Positions 1 to 8,319 of a stretch of DNA of 64,000 bases are shown here, piece by piece. The number at the start of each line of letters is the position of its first letter. Position 1 is the stretch's first letter. The position numbers and the translations under genes are program-made. A model generated the notes under the pieces. The model saw only the letters and a program-made list of their open reading frames with translations. It did not search any database and was not told where the DNA came from. The stretch is from Agrobacterium larrymoorei (lineage in GTDB: Bacteria > Pseudomonadota > Alphaproteobacteria > Rhizobiales > Rhizobiaceae): positions 736,001-800,000 of the forward strand of contig NZ_CP039692.1 of the NCBI RefSeq assembly GCF_005145045.1. The letters run 5' to 3'.

Positions 1-1
1 C

Positions 2-205
2 GTTCCCTTCCTCGTTTGGGTGGATGATGATTTCTCCAAGTCCATGGGTCTTGATAAATCCTGCATGGTCAATGAGGCCAAGGCCGGAGGCCGCTCGCAT
101 GACAATTTCTTCCACAGCATCCTCGGCATGATGAACATCTCGACATCGGTCTACGATCCGTCTCTCGATGTATTCAGTGCATGCACGCAGAAGCGCACCT
201 CCTGA
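2..205 (+). CDS. eptA: Phosphoethanolamine transferase, C-terminal fragment
   Basis: The window opens inside this gene; only the last 67 codons are visible. The fragment runs from VPFLVWVDDDF through a conserved SHDNFFHSILGMM segment to the stop. That His-Asp-Asn signature and the following DPSLD stretch are typical of the C-terminus of the periplasmic alkaline-phosphatase-fold domain of EptA/PmrC-type lipid A phosphoethanolamine transferases, where the HD pair contributes to zinc binding. It is followed on the same strand by a PmrA/PmrB-like two-component system, a known genetic arrangement for this enzyme family. The exact branch (EptA, EptB, EptC) cannot be told from the tail alone. Confidence 0.72.
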   Translation, partial: VPFLVWVDDDFSKSMGLDKSCMVNEAKAGGRSHDNFFHSILGMMNISTSVYDPSLDVFSACTQKRTS

Positions 206-249
206 TTGGAGGTGCCTTGACGGCAGACCGCGCAAGACGATACGCATTT

Positions 250-259
250 CCCAATTGGG
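250..259. promoter_or_regulatory. Palindrome over the response-regulator ribosome binding site
   Basis: CCCAATTGGG is a perfect 10-bp palindrome ending 6 bases before the GTG start of the response regulator. Its right arm contains the GGGAG that would serve as the Shine-Dalgarno sequence. It could be an operator, a short hairpin that limits translation, or chance; nothing else in the sequence decides between these. Confidence 0.3.
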
Positions 260-265
260 AGTGAG

Positions 266-925
266 GTGAGCTTGCGGGTTCTGCTTGTTGAAGATGATCA
301 GGTGCTGGGAGAAGCGCTGCGGGACCACGTAGCCGCGGCCCGGCATGCGGTGGACTGGTTCCAGACGCTGAACGACGCCATGGCCGCGACGGAAACCGTG
401 AGCTACGGGCTGATCTTGCTGGATCTGCGCCTGCCAGATGGTGAGGGCCTGACCCTGCTGCGCGCGCTGCGCGGCCTGAACGATCCCACGCCCGTCATCA
501 TTCTGACGGCCCATGATCAGGTCTCCGACAGAATTGAAGGATTGAATGCCGGTGCGGACGATTATCTCGTCAAGCCGTTCAACCTCGGCGAACTGACTGC
601 AAGAATGCTTGCCGTTTCCCGTCGCTATGAGGGGCGCTCTATGCCTGTCGTGAAGCTGCCGGGCATCGAGATCAATCAGGTGGCGCGAAACATCGTCGTT
701 GACGGCAAGTCGCTCACATTGAGCGCGCGGGAATGGGCCGTGCTGGAAAAGCTGGTCGAGCGCCCCGGCGCAATCGTCTCGAAGGCGCAGCTTCACGAAA
801 CGCTTTATGAATTCGGGGCGGAGATAGAGAGCAACACGGTTGAGGTCTATATCAGCCGCTTGCGTAAGAAGATCGGATCGGACCGCGTCGAAACCGTGCG
901 AGGACTTGGCTATACGATACGTTGA
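266..925 (+). CDS. OmpR-family response regulator, PmrA/BasR-like
   Basis: The 219-residue protein has a receiver domain (about residues 1-115) with the acidic pair Asp10-Asp11, phosphoacceptor Asp53 in LLDLRLPDG and Lys in YLVKPF. A winged-helix DNA-binding domain follows, ending TVRGLGYTIR. The start is a GTG preceded by GGGAG; a TTG two codons later is the alternative. It sits 60 bases after the phosphoethanolamine transferase and 22 bases before the sensor kinase. The likely role is activating the upstream lipid A modification gene when the kinase senses an envelope signal. The PmrA assignment is inferred from context. Confidence 0.9.
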   Translation: MSLRVLLVEDDQVLGEALRDHVAAARHAVDWFQTLNDAMAATETVSYGLILLDLRLPDGEGLTLLRALRGLNDPTPVIILTAHDQVSDRIEGLNAGADDYLVKPFNLGELTARMLAVSRRYEGRSMPVVKLPGIEINQVARNIVVDGKSLTLSAREWAVLEKLVERPGAIVSKAQLHETLYEFGAEIESNTVEVYISRLRKKIGSDRVETVRGLGYTIR

Positions 926-947
926 TTTCACCCGCTGGAACAACAGC

Positions 948-2255
948 ATGACGCGCAAGATGGTGATTGCGCTGGTCAGTGTTCTATCCGTGTCCTGGCT
1001 GGTCGCTTCCGGCCTCGGCGTCATGGTCATGCAGGATGAATTCGCCGAAATCTTCGATAGCGGCGTGCAGGAAACCGCCGAACGCCTGCTACCGCTCATT
1101 GCCGCAGATTTTCGCGAGCAGAGCCCGGAGGCACAACGCCGCCTCACCCAACCCTCTACCGGCGAGGAATACCTGACCTATCAGGTGCGCGACCGGGAAG
1201 GCGAAGTGGTCCTGCGCTCGCATGATGGCGCCATCGAACCATTCGACGTGCCTTTGACGCCCGGCTTCGCCGATACGGATACGCAACGCATCTACACCGT
1301 CGTAACGCCTGAGGGCGATCTCTACCTTCAGGTCGCGGATGCCTTTGCCAACCGTCGCGAGGCGATTGTCGAGGCGGCGAATGCGCTCATTCTTCCCGTG
1401 CTCGTGCTTATACCAGCCAGCATCATCGCGGTCATTCTGGTCATTCGGCGAACGCTGACGCCTATTCAGGAATTGCGAGACGACATCGGGCGCAAGGATG
1501 GCGGCAATCTCGCGCCTGTCGGCACCGAGCAGTTACCGACGGAACTGCATCCCATTGCCCGCTCCGTCAATCTTCTGCTCGAACGATTGCGGTCCGCGCT
1601 GGAGTCCGAACGATCCTTTGCCTCCAACAGCGCGCATGAATTGCGCACACCGATTGCCGGAGCGCTTGCGCAGGCGCAGCGTCTGAAAGCGGATATTCCC
1701 GCCGAATTTGCGTCCCGGGTCGATCAGATCGAACTATCGCTTTCCAACCTTGCGCAGCTTTCAGAGAAACTGCTGCAAATGTCCCGCGCGGAAGCGGGCA
1801 TCGGCATAGCGGAAACCACGATCGATCTCGTGCCAGTAATTGAACTCGTCGTGGAAGATATGAGCCGAACCGAGATCGGAGCGGGGCGAATCCATCTTCA
1901 CCTGCCCATCGATGGCACATTGAAGGGCATGATCAACCCGGATGCCTTCGGCATCGCTCTGCGAAATCTGCTGGAAAACGCGCTCGTTCACAGCCCGGAA
2001 GACAGTGAAGTCGATATCCATGTGGAGGCGAATAAGGGAATTCGCGTGGTGAACGGCGGAACGCCGGTCGAGCAGAGCCTGCTGCCACGCCTGACGACCC
2101 GCTTCACGCGGGGACCGACCCAAGCATCCGGTTCGGGCCTGGGTCTCGCCATCGTCAAAAATCTGGTGGAAAGGATGAACGGGACGCTCACCCTTTCCTC
2201 ACCTGCACCGGGCCGAAGCGACGGTTTCGAAGCGCGCATCGACCTGCCGAAATGA
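948..2255 (+). CDS. Sensor histidine kinase, partner of the preceding regulator
   Basis: This is a 435-residue inner-membrane kinase. TM1 lies at about residues 5-28. A periplasmic sensor segment of about 130 residues follows, then TM2 (about 148-168) and a short HAMP linker. The HisKA domain carries the phosphoacceptor His230 in SAHELRTP. The HATPase domain has N box NLLENALVHS and G box GSGLGLAIVKNL. I chose the ATG at 948 because TM1 begins immediately after it, although the frame stays open upstream. It pairs with the OmpR-family regulator 22 bases upstream. The ligand is unknown; PmrB-like sensors respond to metal ions or cationic peptides, which is not shown here. Confidence 0.9.
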   Translation: MTRKMVIALVSVLSVSWLVASGLGVMVMQDEFAEIFDSGVQETAERLLPLIAADFREQSPEAQRRLTQPSTGEEYLTYQVRDREGEVVLRSHDGAIEPFDVPLTPGFADTDTQRIYTVVTPEGDLYLQVADAFANRREAIVEAANALILPVLVLIPASIIAVILVIRRTLTPIQELRDDIGRKDGGNLAPVGTEQLPTELHPIARSVNLLLERLRSALESERSFASNSAHELRTPIAGALAQAQRLKADIPAEFASRVDQIELSLSNLAQLSEKLLQMSRAEAGIGIAETTIDLVPVIELVVEDMSRTEIGAGRIHLHLPIDGTLKGMINPDAFGIALRNLLENALVHSPEDSEVDIHVEANKGIRVVNGGTPVEQSLLPRLTTRFTRGPTQASGSGLGLAIVKNLVERMNGTLTLSSPAPGRSDGFEARIDLPK

Positions 2256-2261
2256 TCGACC

Positions 2262-3593
2262 TCAATCCTCGTGGATGTGGCTGTGGTCTCGCGTATCGCG
2301 CATCTTCACATAGACGATGAGCGAGAGTGCAATCATCAGCGTCACGTACCAGAAGAACCAGCTTTCGTGGCCGATCTGTTTGAACTTCAGCGCCACGAAT
2401 TCCGCTGTTCCGCCGAAAATCGTATTAGCCAGCGCATAGGGCAGCGCCACACCAAGCGCGCGGATATGGGCGGGGAACATTTCCGCCTTCACCACGGCGT
2501 TGATGGAGGTGTAACCCGTCACGATCAACAGTCCGGCCAGCACCAGCGCGAAGGCCGCATAGGGATCGGTCGTCGTGGAAAGCGTGCTGAAGATGATGTA
2601 GGTGAACAGCGTTCCGAGAATGCCGAACCCCACCATCAGCGGCTTGCGCCCCACCCGGTCGGACAGCGCACCTGCAAGCGGCTGGCACAGCATGAACACG
2701 AAGAGCGCCGCCGTGGTGATTTCCGTAGCCGCTTCCTTGCTGAAGCCTGACGTGTTGACGAGGAACTTCTGCAAATAGGTGGTGTAGGCGTAGAAGGCCA
2801 AGGTGCCGCCGGAGGTCAGCGCCATCACCATGAAGGCTTCGCGGGGATAATGCTTGAACAGCGCCCAACCGCCGGATTTCGGCTTATCGGCAGCACCTGT
2901 TTTCGCGTTCTCGAAGGACTGCGTTTCCACCAGACCACGGCGAATATAAAAGACCGCGATGGCAAGAATGCCGCCGATGAAGAACGGAATACGCCAGCCC
3001 CACGCGCTCAGCTGCTCCGGTGTCAGCGCACGTTGAAGAACAAGGAGCACGGCAAGTGCCAGCAACTGGCCTGAGATCAGCGTGACATATTGGAAGCTGG
3101 AAAAGAAGCCACGGCGGCTTTTGCCTGCCATTTCCGAAAGATAGGTAGCACTCGCTCCATACTCACCGCCAACGCTGATGCCCTGCAAGAGGCGCGCGAG
3201 AACGAGAATGGCCGGTGCGGCGATGCCGATGCTTTCATGACCGGGCGTGATCGCAATCATCAGCGAGCCGAGGCACATGAGCGTAACCGAAAGCGTCAAG
3301 CCAGCCTTTCGCCCTTTGCGGTCTGCGTAAGTGCCCATGACCCAGGCGCCGATGGGGCGCATGAGAAAGCCCACGGCAAACACCGCTGCAGCGCTGAGCA
3401 GCTCAGCCGTCTGATTTCCGGAAGGGAAGAAAATAGGCGCGAAATAAAGGGTGAATGCCGAATAGACATACCAGTCATACCACTCTACCAGATTACCCGC
3501 TGAGCCGCCGATAATCGACTTCAATCGGGTTTTCTGATCCGGTGACGAACTGGAAACGGCTGGGTTTTGAACAATATTCAATTGCAACTCCAT
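2262..3593 (-). CDS. kgtP: MFS metabolite:H+ symporter, KgtP-like
   Basis: The 443-residue, 12-helix permease belongs to the MHS family of the major facilitator superfamily. The N-terminal GNLVEWYDWYVYSAF, the loop 2-3 motif GTYADRKGRKAG and the LLQGISVGGEYG signature match 2-oxoglutarate/proline-betaine symporters, with KgtP the best fit from memory. It would import a dicarboxylate such as 2-oxoglutarate with a proton. It converges with the sensor kinase, leaving 6 bases between the stops. No clear Shine-Dalgarno precedes the chosen ATG, so the start may be slightly different. Substrate is inferred from family only. Confidence 0.82.
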   Translation of the reverse strand: MELQLNIVQNPAVSSSSPDQKTRLKSIIGGSAGNLVEWYDWYVYSAFTLYFAPIFFPSGNQTAELLSAAAVFAVGFLMRPIGAWVMGTYADRKGRKAGLTLSVTLMCLGSLMIAITPGHESIGIAAPAILVLARLLQGISVGGEYGASATYLSEMAGKSRRGFFSSFQYVTLISGQLLALAVLLVLQRALTPEQLSAWGWRIPFFIGGILAIAVFYIRRGLVETQSFENAKTGAADKPKSGGWALFKHYPREAFMVMALTSGGTLAFYAYTTYLQKFLVNTSGFSKEAATEITTAALFVFMLCQPLAGALSDRVGRKPLMVGFGILGTLFTYIIFSTLSTTTDPYAAFALVLAGLLIVTGYTSINAVVKAEMFPAHIRALGVALPYALANTIFGGTAEFVALKFKQIGHESWFFWYVTLMIALSLIVYVKMRDTRDHSHIHED

Positions 3594-3803
3594 TCAATTC
3601 TGGCGGAAAACAGATCGCAATTTCACAAGCTTCCGCTTGCCAGTGGCTATATACCCGCATGGACGCACAGGGCAAGATAGTTTGTACTACTTACTAATTT
3701 AGTGCTTCTCTTGCTTTCCCTTGCCCCTCTTCTTCACGAAAAAGCTTTTGAAACAGAACCTGCATCATTGCTTTCACTGCACCGGTTCTCCTAAAAGAAT
3801 CCA

Positions 3804-4904
3804 ATGACCTATGAGTTCACCACTCTTCCAACATCCAGGCTCGTACTTGCGCTGACGCGAGCGGGCGAGGCCTTGGCGCGTCTGGACGAAAGAATTGCCC
3901 GCTCGCCCATCAGGAACGGCTTTCTGGAGCGGCAGGATTTCGGCGATGCGGTGTCCTCTCTTTGGGTCGATGGTGAGTTGGTTCACATGGAAGATCTGGT
4001 GCTTCACGATGCCAGAATGGACATAAGATCACCCACCAATGAAATCGTGAATGCGCATCGTATTTTGCGCTCAAGACGGTTGATCTACAACAACTTTCCG
4101 CAATGGCCCTTCACCGATCAGGGCCTGAACCTGCTGCGGGGCAAGGGTTGGGTTCAGGAACCGGACGAAACCTCCACAGTGGCAGAGTTAAATCCCGAAC
4201 ATGAGCAGGATGCGGAAGAGGATACGGGCGACGATGCTCTGTCCGACGAACTGGCCGAGATGGATGCACTGCTCGCGCGCAGCAGCGCGACACTGGATAA
4301 TGTTATTCACAACGCCAGAGCGAAATCACCTGCGAACGATCTTCTATTGCACGAGCCTGAGATTGATGAGGATGCGGTTTTGCGCCAATGGCGCGATCTT
4401 GTCGATTCCTGCAAAGATCATCCGCCGCTGCTCCAGGCCGCCATTATTCTGGATGCCTGGGGTGAAATGCAGGTTCTGGAGCGAAGCCCGTGGCTTGGGC
4501 GGCAACTGGCTGCGGCCCTGCTGCGCGGCAACGGTTTCACGCATCTGCCTGCCCTGAACATCGGAATAAGGACGATACCGCGAGAACGACGCAGGTCGCG
4601 CCAGCAGGGGGAGCGGCTCTGCGCTATCCTCGATGGAATTTACGAAGCCGCACTGCTTGGCATGAAAGAACATGACCGGCTTCTGAACGGCAAAAGCCGC
4701 ATGGAGCGCCGCCTCGTCGGGCGTCGCTCCAACTCGCGGCTGCCGGATCTTATCGAGCTGGTGCTGGCGAAACCCGTCGTCTCCACCTCTATGATCGTGA
4801 AGGCGTTGGGCACGACCCCACAGGGCGCGGTGGGACTGGCCAACCAGCTTGAGCTTCGGGAAATGACCGGGCGCGGACGTTTCCGCGCCTGGGGTATTCT
4901 CTAG
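3804..4904 (+). CDS. DUF1612 / helix-turn-helix protein (RHE_PE00001 family)
   Basis: This 366-residue soluble protein belongs to a Rhizobiales family often found on plasmids and chromids. It opens with a segment resembling the DUF1612 N-terminus (SPIRNGFLERQDF, VHMEDLVLHDARMDIR). An acidic, poorly conserved middle follows at about residues 130-190. The C-terminus contains a helix-turn-helix (about 310-355, KPVVSTSMIVKALGTTPQGA). The DNA-binding C-terminus suggests a regulator, but no function is established. It stands alone between divergent kgtP and a convergent chemoreceptor gene, with 210 bases upstream and 12 downstream. Confidence 0.82.
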   Translation: MTYEFTTLPTSRLVLALTRAGEALARLDERIARSPIRNGFLERQDFGDAVSSLWVDGELVHMEDLVLHDARMDIRSPTNEIVNAHRILRSRRLIYNNFPQWPFTDQGLNLLRGKGWVQEPDETSTVAELNPEHEQDAEEDTGDDALSDELAEMDALLARSSATLDNVIHNARAKSPANDLLLHEPEIDEDAVLRQWRDLVDSCKDHPPLLQAAIILDAWGEMQVLERSPWLGRQLAAALLRGNGFTHLPALNIGIRTIPRERRRSRQQGERLCAILDGIYEAALLGMKEHDRLLNGKSRMERRLVGRRSNSRLPDLIELVLAKPVVSTSMIVKALGTTPQGAVGLANQLELREMTGRGRFRAWGIL

Positions 4905-4916
4905 TAACTCGCTGCC

Positions 4917-7112
4917 TCAGCTGGCCATCGCGTATCGACCATACGGATCCTGATTACGCGTATTCTCCGCACCAACCCTGAAGCGACCGATCATTGCGGC
5001 GAGGTTTTCCGTTTCCTGCGACAGGCTTTGAGCGGCGGCTGTGGTTTCTTCCACCATGGCGGCATTCTGCTGGGTAACCTTGTCCATCTGGTCTGCGGCG
5101 GAAGAGACTTCCCGCAGGCTGACGGCCTGCTCCCGCGCATTGGCGGCAATCTGGTTGACGGTCTGGCTCATGCCCAGCACCTGCTCGACGATCTTTCCGA
5201 GAGACGAACCTGTTTCCTCGACCAGTTGCACACCGGCCTCGACCTGGGTGGACGACATGGAAATCAATTCCTTGATTTCCTTTGCCGCCTGCGCGGAGCG
5301 CTGCGCCAGTTCGCGCACTTCCTGCGCAACGACGGCAAAGCCCTTGCCGGCCTCGCCAGCACGCGCTGCTTCCACGCCTGCATTCAGCGCCAGCAGATTG
5401 GTCTGGAAGGCGATTTCATCGATGACGCTGATGATATTGCCGATCTTGCTGGAAGAGCCCTGAATTTCCGTCATGGCCGCAATGGCGCGCGCCACGACTT
5501 CACCACCCTTTTCTGCATCGCCACGTGCAACATTCACAGTTTTCTGCGCATTAGACGCACCATCTGCCGTGTCGTTGACGCCACGGGTAACCTCACCCAG
5601 AGCCGCCACGGTTTCTTCCAGCGAAGCGGCCTGCTGCTCGGTGCGGCGCGCGAGGTCATTCGACGCGGTGGAAATTTCGCCAAGACCGGAGCGGATCGTA
5701 TAAACCGCATGTACGACATTGCTGATCGTTTCCTCGAGTGCGGAAACCGAAACGTTGAAGTTCTGCCGGATGGCATCGAATTCAGGCGCGACGCGCTCGT
5801 TCATGCGAACCGTCAAATCGCCAGCGGCCAGAACATTGAAACGGCTCTGGACGAGCTCCACGAAGTGGCGCAGATCTTCGGCCTTGGCGCTATCGAGATC
5901 GCTCTGGCGCTTCCGGTCGGTTTCAATCTGCTGCTGAAGCTCTTCCTGCTCGGACTGCATCTCTTCGCCACGGGCAAGGGCAAACCGGAATTTTTCAAGC
6001 GCGGCGGTAAGGCTGCCAAGCTCGTCCTTCTTGCCCGTCTGGGCAATCTGGTCTTTGTAATTGCCATCCGCCATCTTGCGCACGGCGCCCAGAACCGCCG
6101 TCAGCGGTTTCTTGATCAGCATCTGGCTTGCCAGAAGAATGACGCCGAGTGTAACGGCAAGGATCAACACGCCGCCGATGAGCGTGTTATAGACCTGCTG
6201 CCACACAGGCGCGGAAAAGACTGCCGGTGGAACATCGAGCACCGTTGCCCATGTCGTGTTCATGCCAGACGCGGTGAACGGATAGATCAGACGCACCGAT
6301 CCATCCGGCAGGCCGGTAATGACGCGCATCTTGCCATCGGTCAGCGATTGCTTGACGTCGTTGGCTCCGACATCGGCATAATCCTTCATCAGATTATCCT
6401 TGTTCGGATGCGTCAGCCACTTGCCGTTGCTGGCCAGCAGCATGACGCTGCCGCCTTCGAACGGCTTCATCTGCGCAAGGCTTGCGGTGAGATCGTCAAG
6501 CTTGATATCGACACCGGCCATGCCAACAACGTTGCCGTCGATCTTCACCGGCACCGATACCGAGGTGACGAGCTTTTTCATGTTGGTGAGGTATGGGGAG
6601 GTGATGATGGCTTTGCCGCTTTTCAGCACGCCGCTGTAATATTCATCCTCCGGCTTGATGGTCCAGGTGGAAAACTCCATCTGGCCGTTATCGCCCTTCG
6701 TCCAGTAAGGCGTGAAAATGCCTTCCTTGTTCAGTCCATCGGTGCCAAGTGTGGGCTTGGGGCTCTTGCCATCGATCAGCTCGCACATCCACGCGCCGAA
6801 GACGTTTGGATATTGCGGCGCGACGGATTTGATCATGGCAATGATATCCGCGCGATTGCGAGAGCCATCGCCAATGATACCTGTGACCGTGGCAGCAAGC
6901 GTTGCGCCTGCCGATGTCGCTTCGGAAATGTCCGTCGCGACATGCTGGCTGACGACTGCCGCTTTTTCAGAGGCAAGCGCCATCACATCCCGCTCCGTCG
7001 CGGATTTGACGTTGACCACGTTAAGCGCCGTGTAAGCGATGATGATACCCGTAATGGCGGTCCCCGTCGCCAAGATGAGTTTCCCCGAGACGGTACTGAA
7101 AAGCTGTTTCAT
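4917..7112 (-). CDS. Methyl-accepting chemotaxis protein with Cache sensor
   Basis: The 731-residue chemoreceptor has TM1 at about residues 10-35. A periplasmic double-Cache-type sensor follows ([34 protein letters not shown]), then TM2 near 310-332, a HAMP domain, a linker helix and a second HAMP-like segment. The long coiled-coil signalling domain carries the conserved hairpin tip [20 protein letters not shown]. It should pass ligand binding to CheA/CheW and be tuned by methylation. The C-terminus (GRYAMAS) has no NWETF-like CheR tether. Ligand unknown; Cache receptors often bind amino acids or organic acids. Confidence 0.93.
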   Translation of the reverse strand: MKQLFSTVSGKLILATGTAITGIIIAYTALNVVNVKSATERDVMALASEKAAVVSQHVATDISEATSAGATLAATVTGIIGDGSRNRADIIAMIKSVAPQYPNVFGAWMCELIDGKSPKPTLGTDGLNKEGIFTPYWTKGDNGQMEFSTWTIKPEDEYYSGVLKSGKAIITSPYLTNMKKLVTSVSVPVKIDGNVVGMAGVDIKLDDLTASLAQMKPFEGGSVMLLASNGKWLTHPNKDNLMKDYADVGANDVKQSLTDGKMRVITGLPDGSVRLIYPFTASGMNTTWATVLDVPPAVFSAPVWQQVYNTLIGGVLILAVTLGVILLASQMLIKKPLTAVLGAVRKMADGNYKDQIAQTGKKDELGSLTAALEKFRFALARGEEMQSEQEELQQQIETDRKRQSDLDSAKAEDLRHFVELVQSRFNVLAAGDLTVRMNERVAPEFDAIRQNFNVSVSALEETISNVVHAVYTIRSGLGEISTASNDLARRTEQQAASLEETVAALGEVTRGVNDTADGASNAQKTVNVARGDAEKGGEVVARAIAAMTEIQGSSSKIGNIISVIDEIAFQTNLLALNAGVEAARAGEAGKGFAVVAQEVRELAQRSAQAAKEIKELISMSSTQVEAGVQLVEETGSSLGKIVEQVLGMSQTVNQIAANAREQAVSLREVSSAADQMDKVTQQNAAMVEETTAAAQSLSQETENLAAMIGRFRVGAENTRNQDPYGRYAMAS

Positions 7113-7269
7113 TTGCCCACCCTTAATATTGGGCGATATAATCGGTTAAAATTATAAATATTCTCCAAACGAAACGCTCGACAAGTCACCCCGCAACTTT
7201 GACGGCAATATCTATTTATTATGCTACCGCAAGCTAAGAGCCATTAGATTTTGGGAACGCCAAAGTGGC

Positions 7270-7298
7270 TTGACAATAACATGATAAAATAATTCATA
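7270..7298 (+). promoter_or_regulatory. Promoter with overlapping IRO-type (RirA) site for the araC gene
   Basis: TTGACA (7270-7275), a 17-base spacer and TTCATA (7293-7298) form a good sigma-70-type promoter about 85 bases before the AraC start. Between and across these boxes lies TGA-N9-TCA (7282-7296) with an AT-only core, the published form of the rhizobial iron-responsive operator bound by RirA. Its placement fits repression of the activator when iron is plentiful. The match is short, so binding is inference. Confidence 0.5.
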
Positions 7299-7384
7299 AT
7301 AAATTACATTTGTCCTCAGTGCGGACTTCCGAGGTGGTCGAGCTCTTTGGCTTAGACGCGCTCTTATAACCAAGCGATTTCGAG

Positions 7385-8281
7385 ATGAGCTACCTCCATT
7401 CCATGACAGCCTATACCGAGGGTATCCGTGCCCTTCAGCCAGCGCGCTGGCTGGGTCTGGATGGCATGATGAATGTGTTCTGGGATGCCGAAGGTGAAAC
7501 GGGCGCGACCGGTTATTACCTCTCCCCCGATCCGCGCATCGTCATCTTCTTCAACAATGTCGCCCCGCATATCGAAATGTCCAATCGGGATAGCGGCAGG
7601 GACGAGTATTTCAGGCCCATGACCCGGGCCGTCTATGTTCCGGCGGGCGTGCCGCTCTGGACCCGCTTTACCTCCCCACACCGCTTCTCGCATCTGGATG
7701 TTCATCTGCATCGAGACCGCGTACTGAAATTCCTCACACCCTCCTTGGGATCGTCCATGGCGCAGACGGCTTTGCGCTCGCCGGTGGAATTGCAGGATGT
7801 GGGCGCGGTGAACACATTGGCAGGTCTTCTCGTCAGCGAAGTTTCGGCCCCATCCAGACACCCGCTCTTCGCGGAAAGCCTCGTCGGCAGCATCATCTCC
7901 GGCCTGCTGGATATTCACGATGATGGCGGCGATCAACCTGCGGGCCGCATCACGCAGGCCCAGATGAACAGACTGGTCTCCACCGTCAATTCCCGCGGGG
8001 ATTTCAGGATGACCGTGGGCGAGATGGCGGAAACGGTCGGCCTTTCCGAAAGCTGGTTTGCCAATGTCTTCAAGCAGACAACGGGCAAAACCCCCATACA
8101 ATGGCTGCTGCAACGACGCATCGAACTGGTGCAGAAGCTGCTCGTGGAAAGCAACCTCCCCGTCGCCGCAATCGCCGCCCAACTCGGCTTTTCAGATCAG
8201 GCCCACCTGACAAAAACCTTCCGCCAGATAACCGGCGAAACGCCGGCCGCATGGCGGAAGATGCAGCTCAACCGAATGTAA
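7385..8281 (+). CDS. AraC-family activator of the siderophore uptake locus
   Basis: The 298-residue regulator has an N-terminal sensing region and a C-terminal pair of AraC helix-turn-helix motifs (about residues 195-295). The motifs are TVGEMAETVGLSESWFANVFK and the LGFSDQAHLTKTFRQITGETP recognition segment. It is convergent with a TonB-dependent siderophore receptor whose stop lies 38 bases away. AraC proteins of this arrangement usually switch on the receptor when the ferric siderophore is present. The start ATG has only a weak ribosome binding site. Its own promoter carries an IRO-like site, consistent with iron control. Confidence 0.88.
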   Translation: MSYLHSMTAYTEGIRALQPARWLGLDGMMNVFWDAEGETGATGYYLSPDPRIVIFFNNVAPHIEMSNRDSGRDEYFRPMTRAVYVPAGVPLWTRFTSPHRFSHLDVHLHRDRVLKFLTPSLGSSMAQTALRSPVELQDVGAVNTLAGLLVSEVSAPSRHPLFAESLVGSIISGLLDIHDDGGDQPAGRITQAQMNRLVSTVNSRGDFRMTVGEMAETVGLSESWFANVFKQTTGKTPIQWLLQRRIELVQKLLVESNLPVAAIAAQLGFSDQAHLTKTFRQITGETPAAWRKMQLNRM

Positions 8282-8283
8282 GG

Positions 8284-8311
8284 CCGCCCGATGCTGCTCG
8301 GCACCGGGCGG
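8284..8311. terminator. Hairpin between convergent araC and receptor genes
   Basis: CCGCCCG/CGGGCGG arms (8284-8290, 8305-8311) enclose a second TGC/GCA stem. It fills the 38-base gap between two convergent stops and probably ends transcription from both sides, although no long T-run is present. Confidence 0.5.
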
Positions 8312-8319
8312 GAGATGAC

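Noticed and set aside
5028..7157. A 709-codon open frame on the plus strand opposite the chemoreceptor gene
   Set aside because: It lies fully antisense to a chemoreceptor with complete domains, its product is Arg/His/Gly/Leu-rich without recognisable motifs, and long antisense frames are expected in GC-rich genes.
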